Shown here: piece by piece, positions 17,217 to 21,494 of the stretch
Numbering within the stretch: the first letter of the stretch is position 1
Layout: the number at the start of each line of letters is the position of its first letter
Source: JBGPHT01 sp041484525
GTDB taxonomy: Bacteria; Acidobacteriota; Terriglobia; Bryobacterales; Bryobacteraceae
DNA: 21,494 nucleotides
Assembly: GCA_041484525.1 (NCBI GenBank)
Contig: JBGPHT010000133.1
Coordinates: 1-21,494 of the forward strand
Direction of reading: 5' to 3'
The notes under the pieces: generated by a model
Database searches by the model: none
The model's input: only the letters and a program-made list of their open reading frames with translations
Told to the model about the DNA's origin: nothing
Program-made: the position numbers and the translations under genes

Positions 17217-17240
17217 GTGGGTTTGTCCTCGGCCAAATAG

Positions 17241-17273
17241 ATAATACAACATCAACAGTCTGAATTAACAGAC
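17241..17273 (-). promoter_or_regulatory. Possible promoter with operator-like inverted repeat upstream of the giant repeat-protein gene
   Basis: On the minus strand TATTAT (17241-17246) is a good -10 candidate 25 nt before the chosen ATG. Seventeen nucleotides further upstream, the -35 position falls inside an inverted repeat: GTCTG (17258-17262) and CAGAC (17269-17273) around an AT-only hexamer. No good TTGACA is present, which would fit an activator-dependent or repressed promoter. The inverted repeat is seen directly; its regulatory role is inference. Confidence 0.3.
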
Positions 17274-17329
17274 GTGGATCTCTGTTTACCCAATTTGGAG
17301 ATACGGACGCGGCAATACCAATGTTACTA

Positions 17330-19366
17330 CTATTTCAAAATCTTGAAAAGGTTGCTGTAGTCGTCGGTCCACAAACGCACAACGCGCTTGGACTCGATTT
17401 CCGCCGAATTCTTCGAGACTTCCTCGGGGAATCCTGACTCCGGATTTACCATCAGCACCCACGTGGCGCCGAACACATCCTGTGTCTCGTCGTCGTCGGT
17501 GTCCACCACACGCGCCAGCTTGCCTACGGCCTTGCTCTCGCCCAGCAGGACCGGCTGTAGATCCAGGTAGCGATTGGAAATATGCACCGCCAGAATTCCG
17601 TTGGGCCGCAGGTGGCGGAAATAGAGTTCCATGGCTTCCTTGGTCAACAGGTGGACGGGGATAGAGTCGCTCGAAAAGGCGTCCACCGCCAGCACGTCGA
17701 AATTCTGCGGCGGCTCGCTCTCGAGCGAGAGCCGCGCGTCGCCCATGATCACGTCGAGCTTGGCTTTGCAGTCCGGCAGGAAATAGAAGTGCGTCCGCGC
17801 AATTCCCGGGACCAGCGGGTTGATCTCGTAATACCGGTAGTAATCCCCGGGACGGCCGTAAGACGCGACCGTTCCCGTTCCCAATCCAATGACTCCGACC
17901 CGGATCGATCCTGTCTTCTGCTTCTCCCGAATGGCCAGGCCGACCCCGGTGTTCGGTCCGTAGTAAGTCGTCGGCAGGTCGCGCTTGGCCAGGTTCAGAT
18001 ACTCCTCGCCGTGGTTGATCGTCCCGTGGGTCAAGGTCCGGGTGGAGTCCAGCATCGTCGCCGGCCCGTTGTCCCGCACTTTGAGACCGCCGTAGAAATT
18101 GCGTACCAGCAGGCGCGAGTCGCGCGTCGTTTCCCGGATTTGTAACCCGACAAATACGGCGAGGCCGACCGTCAGCGCCGTCACCCCCACCGTCGCCGGC
18201 CAGGTGTGGAACCACTTCAATTTCGCATCCTGCGCCAGCGCCAGCGCCACCACCGCCAGTGTCACCACCAGGCTCAACGGCATCTCCCAGTAGCCCTTGA
18301 ACACGTGCGGCGCCACCAACGCGACCGTCAATCCGCCCAGCGCCCCGCCGGCCGAGATCATCAGGTAGAAATGCGTGAGGTATCGCGGATGCGGTTTCAG
18401 CCGCACCAGCTCGCCGTGGCACACCATGCAGCAGGCGAATAGGCCCATGGCGAATAGCGGCACCATGATCTTGATCGGCATGCTGCCCGTGTTGTCCTGC
18501 CCCAGGGCGTATGCCATGCTCCACACCGCCAGCACCAGGATCTGTAAATAAGGATTGCGCCGGTACCAGCCCGTGCCCTCGAAAGTCAGAATAAAGGTGA
18601 GCAGGTAGATGCTCAACGGCAGCACCCAAAGAAACGGGATGGCCGCCACGTTCTGCGAGAGGTGGTTCGTCACCGCCAGCAGCAGCACCGATGCGCACGC
18701 CGGCAGGGCCAGCCACAGCGCGTACCGCCGCGCGCCCGGCCGCTCCACCGCCGCCTCTTCCTCGGCCGTCCCGGCGACACCGGCGAATTTCCCCGAAATC
18801 ACCGTGGTGGTAACGCACAGCACGATGAACGCCACGTAGGCGATGGACCACATGTTGGCTTGCAGGCGCGTCGCGAAAGTCGGCTCGAACAGGACCGGGT
18901 AGCTGATGAGCGCGAACATCGACCCCGCGTTCGACAGCGCATACAGCCGGTACGGCACCGCGCCCTTGAACCGCCGCGCGTACCACGCCTGCACCAGCGG
19001 ACCCGTGGTCGAGAGCAGGAAATACGGCAGCCCCACCGTTACCGCCAGCAGTCCCAGAATGTGGAGCGCCGGCGTCGTCATTTCTCCCACCGGCTTCCAG
19101 CTCAGGCTGGGATACACCGGCAGCGCCGCCGCGCTGGCCACGAGAAGCCCCACATGCAACAGCATTTGTGTGCGCGGCTTGAGATACCGCACCACCGCGT
19201 GCGCATACAGGTACCCCAACAGCAGCACCATCTGAAAGAAGAGAAGGCAAACCGTCCACACCGCCGCCGACCCGCCGAACCACGGCAGAATAATCTTGGC
19301 AATGACCGGCTGCACCTGGAACAGCAAAAAAGCGCTTACCAGAATCGTTAACGCGTATAAAAGCAT
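17330..19366 (-). CDS. Polytopic membrane protein fused to a spermidine-synthase-like domain
   Basis: The 678-aa protein has about 13 hydrophobic helices in its first 410 residues, beginning MLLYALTILVSAFLLFQVQP. A C-terminal Rossmann domain of the spermidine synthase/SAM methyltransferase fold follows. Visible signatures are VGVIGLGTGTVASYG (nucleotide loop, about 490-504), YYEINPLV (acidic end of beta 2), GDARLSLE and VDAFSSDSIPVHLLT (about 561-575, with the catalytic-type Asp). The family is often annotated as fused MFS/spermidine synthase; its substrate is unproven. I chose ATG at 19366 over GTG at 19399 because family members start right at the first helix, and the GTG has a purine run abutting it with almost no spacing. 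It is 51 nt after the dehydrogenase gene. Confidence 0.85.
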   Translation of the reverse strand: MLLYALTILVSAFLLFQVQPVIAKIILPWFGGSAAVWTVCLLFFQMVLLLGYLYAHAVVRYLKPRTQMLLHVGLLVASAAALPVYPSLSWKPVGEMTTPALHILGLLAVTVGLPYFLLSTTGPLVQAWYARRFKGAVPYRLYALSNAGSMFALISYPVLFEPTFATRLQANMWSIAYVAFIVLCVTTTVISGKFAGVAGTAEEEAAVERPGARRYALWLALPACASVLLLAVTNHLSQNVAAIPFLWVLPLSIYLLTFILTFEGTGWYRRNPYLQILVLAVWSMAYALGQDNTGSMPIKIMVPLFAMGLFACCMVCHGELVRLKPHPRYLTHFYLMISAGGALGGLTVALVAPHVFKGYWEMPLSLVVTLAVVALALAQDAKLKWFHTWPATVGVTALTVGLAVFVGLQIRETTRDSRLLVRNFYGGLKVRDNGPATMLDSTRTLTHGTINHGEEYLNLAKRDLPTTYYGPNTGVGLAIREKQKTGSIRVGVIGLGTGTVASYGRPGDYYRYYEINPLVPGIARTHFYFLPDCKAKLDVIMGDARLSLESEPPQNFDVLAVDAFSSDSIPVHLLTKEAMELYFRHLRPNGILAVHISNRYLDLQPVLLGESKAVGKLARVVDTDDDETQDVFGATWVLMVNPESGFPEEVSKNSAEIESKRVVRLWTDDYSNLFKILK

Positions 19367-19375
19367 GATGATTTT

Positions 19376-19413
19376 CCGGTCGCGAGCGCAGTGAGCCACC
19401 TCCCCCGGCCCCT
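19376..19413. repeat. Possible relic of a dispersed REP-like sequence
   Basis: The spacer between the two genes contains the run GGTCGCGAGCGCAGTGAGCC followed by ACCTCCCCCGGCCCCTCTCC. It resembles short repeats of the type GCGAGCGCAGCGAGCCACCTCCCC that I recall from intergenic spacers of several high-GC bacteria. No second copy and no full hairpin is present in this window, so the call rests on memory of the pattern only. Confidence 0.25.
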
Positions 19414-19417
19414 CTCC

Positions 19418-20584
19418 TTATTTGTACGCCGCGATCCCCGTTACCCTCTCCCCGATCACCAATGCGTGGATGTGGTCCGTGCCCTCATACGTCTTCACCG
19501 TTTCGAGGTTGCACATGTGGCGCATGATGGGATACTCGTCGGTGATTCCGTTGGCGCCCAGCAGGTCGCGGCTCAGGCGCGCGCACTCGAGCGCCATGGC
19601 GGCGTTGTTCCGCTTGAGCATCGAAATGTGCGCCGGATCGAGCTTCTTTCGGTCCTTCAACCGCCCCGCCTGGATCGCCAGCAACTGCGCCTTGGTGATC
19701 TCGGTGATCATCCAGGCCAGCTTTTCCTGGACCAGTTGATGCGAGGCGATCGGCCGGTCGTCGAACTGCTTGCGCAGGATCGTATACTGCCGCGCCGTCT
19801 CGTAGCAATCCATGGCCGCGCCGATCACGCCCCAGCCGATCCCGTGCCGCGCCTGCGAGAGACACGAAAGCGGCGCCTTCAACCCTTTGGCCAGCGGCAG
19901 CCGGTCGGATTCGCTCACCCGGCAATCCGCGAACGCCAGGCTCGAGGTCACCGACGCGCGCATCGACCATTTCCCATGGATGTCGGACGTCGAATACCCC
20001 GGCGTGCCGCGCTCGACGAGAAATCCGACGACCCCTTCCTCGGCGCGCGCCCACACCACCGCCACCTCCGCCATGCTGCCGTTGGTGATCCAGGTCTTCT
20101 CGCCGTTGAGGGTCCAGCCATCGCCCGCGCGCCGCGCCGTGGTCCGCATGCCGCCCGGGTTCGAACCGAAATCCGGCTCGGTGAGTCCGAAGCATCCCAC
20201 GGATTTGCCGCTCTGCAGCCGCGGCAGCCACTTCTGCTTCTGCTCTTCCGACCCGTATGTAAGAATCGGATACATCACCAGCGCGCCCTGCACGGAAACG
20301 AAGCTGCGCACGCCCGAATCGACGCGCTCCAGCTCCTGCATGATGAGCCCGTACTCGACGTTGCTCATCCCCGCGCACCCGTAGCCTTCGAGGTTGGCGC
20401 CCAGGAAGCCAAGCTCCGCCATCTCCGGAATGATCTCGGTAGGGAAGCGCGCATCGCGGTAGCAATCGCGGATGACCGGTAGAATCCGCTCTTCGGCAAA
20501 GCGCCGCGCCGTCTGCCGGACCATCAACTCCTGTTCGCTGAACAGGGAATCGACGCAGAAGTAGTCCACACCTCGAAAGGCCAT
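19418..20584 (-). CDS. gcdH: Acyl-CoA dehydrogenase, glutaryl-CoA dehydrogenase type
   Basis: Glutaryl-CoA dehydrogenase oxidises and decarboxylates glutaryl-CoA to crotonyl-CoA with FAD, in lysine, tryptophan and aromatic catabolism. The 388-aa protein has CFGLTEPDFGSNPGGMRT and WITNGSMAEVAVVWA (FAD-binding regions), the helical C-terminal domain, LLGANGITDEYPIMRHMCNL and the catalytic base in TYEGTDHIHALVIG (Glu about 367). The segment GVRSFVSVQGALVMYPI keeps the Arg that binds the glutaryl carboxylate in known enzymes. This favours glutaryl-CoA over simple fatty acyl-CoA substrates. Length fits. The ATG has no strong ribosome binding site; a 14-nt palindrome lies 21 nt upstream. No electron-transfer flavoprotein gene is adjacent. 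Confidence 0.88.
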   Translation of the reverse strand: MAFRGVDYFCVDSLFSEQELMVRQTARRFAEERILPVIRDCYRDARFPTEIIPEMAELGFLGANLEGYGCAGMSNVEYGLIMQELERVDSGVRSFVSVQGALVMYPILTYGSEEQKQKWLPRLQSGKSVGCFGLTEPDFGSNPGGMRTTARRAGDGWTLNGEKTWITNGSMAEVAVVWARAEEGVVGFLVERGTPGYSTSDIHGKWSMRASVTSSLAFADCRVSESDRLPLAKGLKAPLSCLSQARHGIGWGVIGAAMDCYETARQYTILRKQFDDRPIASHQLVQEKLAWMITEITKAQLLAIQAGRLKDRKKLDPAHISMLKRNNAAMALECARLSRDLLGANGITDEYPIMRHMCNLETVKTYEGTDHIHALVIGERVTGIAAYK

Positions 20585-20604
20585 GTGCGTATGGCTTTAT
20601 TTGA

Positions 20605-20618
20605 CCACAGTGCTGTGG
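20605..20618. promoter_or_regulatory. 14-nt palindrome upstream of the acyl-CoA dehydrogenase gene
   Basis: CCACAG-TG-CTGTGG is a perfect inverted repeat with a 2-nt centre, 21 nt upstream of the dehydrogenase ATG and 61 nt past the stop of the BACON gene. It could be an operator for a regulator of acyl-CoA metabolism (TetR- or GntR-type sites have such symmetry) or a small 3' hairpin of the upstream gene. No T-tract follows on the minus strand, which argues against a classical terminator. Confidence 0.35.
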
Positions 20619-20678
20619 GGGTTCACTGTGTCGATGGGGTCTTCCCATCCATGGCACTGCATGCGAACGCGGCGCCGT

Positions 20679-21494
20679 TCAGCGCGCGATGTCCACCAGG
20701 GTCTGCGTCAATTGAGTATTGCTTTGCGCGCCTTGCGTGACGCGGATGGTGTACCCTGCCACCGTAAGGTCGCCGCTGCGCGTTGTCTTGGTGGTATTGG
20801 CCGCGATCGAATAGCGGACCGTCCCACTGCCCGTGCCCGACGCTCCGGCAGAGATCGTCATCCACGCCACGCCGCTCACCGCTGTCCACGAACAGCCCGC
20901 GGGAGACGTAACCGCCACCGACGACACATAGGTCGAGCCGCTCGCAGTCATCGGCCCCAGCACGATCGAATTGGTGCATACCAGCGCCGCTTGTGTCACG
21001 GCCAGCGTGCGTCCGCCAACCGTCAAGGCTCCCGCCCGAGCCACGGTCGTTGTGTTCGCCAACACCGTGTACGTGACCGTCTTCGCACCTGTCCCCGAAG
21101 CGACGCTGGTCAGCACCATCCACGTAACCGAGCTCGCCGCCGTCCACGCTGCCGAGGCCGACGGCGCAACCAGGACCGCGCTCCCCGTTCCTCCCGCCGC
21201 GCTAAAGCTGGCCGTAGCCGGGGTGAGCGAGAATACCGGAGCCGCGTCCTGCGTCACCGCCAGCGACCGGCCGCCGACCGTCAAGGCTCCAGCTCGAGCC
21301 GCGGTGGTAGTGTTCGCCAACACCGTGTACGTGACCGTCTTCGCGCCGGTCCCCGCAGCCGCACTCGTCAGGACGATCCACGAAACCGAGCTCGTTGCCG
21401 TCCACGCTGCCGAGGCCGACGGCGCAACCAGGACCGCGCTACCCGTTCCTCCCGCCGCGCTGAAGCTGGCCGTAGCCGGGGTGAGCGAGAATAC
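20679..21494 (-). CDS. BACON-repeat surface protein, 3' part only (runs off the right edge)
   Basis: The frame is open from the window edge to a TGA at 20679-20681 and gives the last 271 residues of a larger protein. It contains three tandem BACON-like domains of about 86 aa. Each opens with FSLTPATASFSAAGG or a variant, has a central Ser-Val-x-Trp-Met/Ile core (SVSWIVLTS, SVTWMVLTS, GVAWMTISA) and closes with LTVGGRSLAVTQ. The first two copies are nearly identical, also in DNA (258-bp period). The third is diverged and gains a Cys pair (VCTNSIV, PAGCSW). No C-terminal sorting signal or Solibacter-type end module is present. BACON domains are thought to bind carbohydrate or mucin; the start and any signal peptide or enzyme domain lie outside the window. 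Confidence 0.85.
   Translation of the reverse strand, partial: VFSLTPATASFSAAGGTGSAVLVAPSASAAWTATSSVSWIVLTSAAAGTGAKTVTYTVLANTTTAARAGALTVGGRSLAVTQDAAPVFSLTPATASFSAAGGTGSAVLVAPSASAAWTAASSVTWMVLTSVASGTGAKTVTYTVLANTTTVARAGALTVGGRTLAVTQAALVCTNSIVLGPMTASGSTYVSSVAVTSPAGCSWTAVSGVAWMTISAGASGTGSGTVRYSIAANTTKTTRSGDLTVAGYTIRVTQGAQSNTQLTQTLVDIAR

Noticed and set aside
20979..21494. Tandem repeat at the right edge as a CRISPR or satellite array
   Set aside because: The 258-bp period is a multiple of three, stays in one open frame and encodes BACON domains.

Overview
The window reads as a chromosomal piece of a high-GC acidobacterium, most likely of the Solibacter/Bryobacter lineage. The main evidence is a giant secreted protein that ends in a C-terminal module very like the one known from Solibacter proteins (TIGR03437-like, from memory). 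Supporting evidence is the family of repeated BACON/Ig-like domains and the gene repertoire. From about 2.1 kb to the right edge the sequence is densely coding, and all genes except one small metallopeptidase are on the minus strand.

Layout from left to right. Positions 1-835 are less GC-rich and hold no gene I recognise. Positions 836-1366 carry remnants of a sugar-nucleotide epimerase (1-nt frameshift, 3' part lost) and a second unidentified fragment. At 1376-2116 is a secreted carboxypeptidase-regulatory-like protein split by an in-frame TGA. Next is cmk-lysC, joined by a GTGA overlap, with a divergent zincin-type metallopeptidase. At 4737-5596 lies an unusual two-gene unit: a 77-aa basic protein overlapping a TIR/nucleoside-deoxyribosyltransferase-like protein that seems to start at CTG.

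Positions 5648-13385 form a compact type IV pilus / type II secretion-like operon, transcribed lolA-pilC-pilB-pilM-pilN-pilO-pilP-like-pseudopilin. Gaps are 3, 3, 127 and 1 nt, followed by overlaps of 17, 4 and 4 nt. The single long gap (pilB-pilM) is almost entirely filled by a palindromic element with 33-nt arms, and its outer edge supplies the pilM ribosome binding site. pilC carries an in-frame amber codon, and the conserved last membrane helix is still encoded beyond it.

Positions 13449-17216 encode the giant repeat protein, preceded by a possible promoter and operator. 17330-19366 encodes a polytopic membrane protein fused to a spermidine-synthase-like domain. 19418-20584 encodes a glutaryl-CoA-dehydrogenase-like enzyme. 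20679 to the right edge is the 3' part of another BACON-repeat protein with 258-bp repeats.

The pil genes should build an inner-membrane assembly platform, ATPase and fibre. LolA and the large secreted repeat protein suggest a locus devoted to the envelope and cell surface. No secretin or major pilin gene is present. No tRNA, rRNA, CRISPR array or complete insertion sequence was seen.
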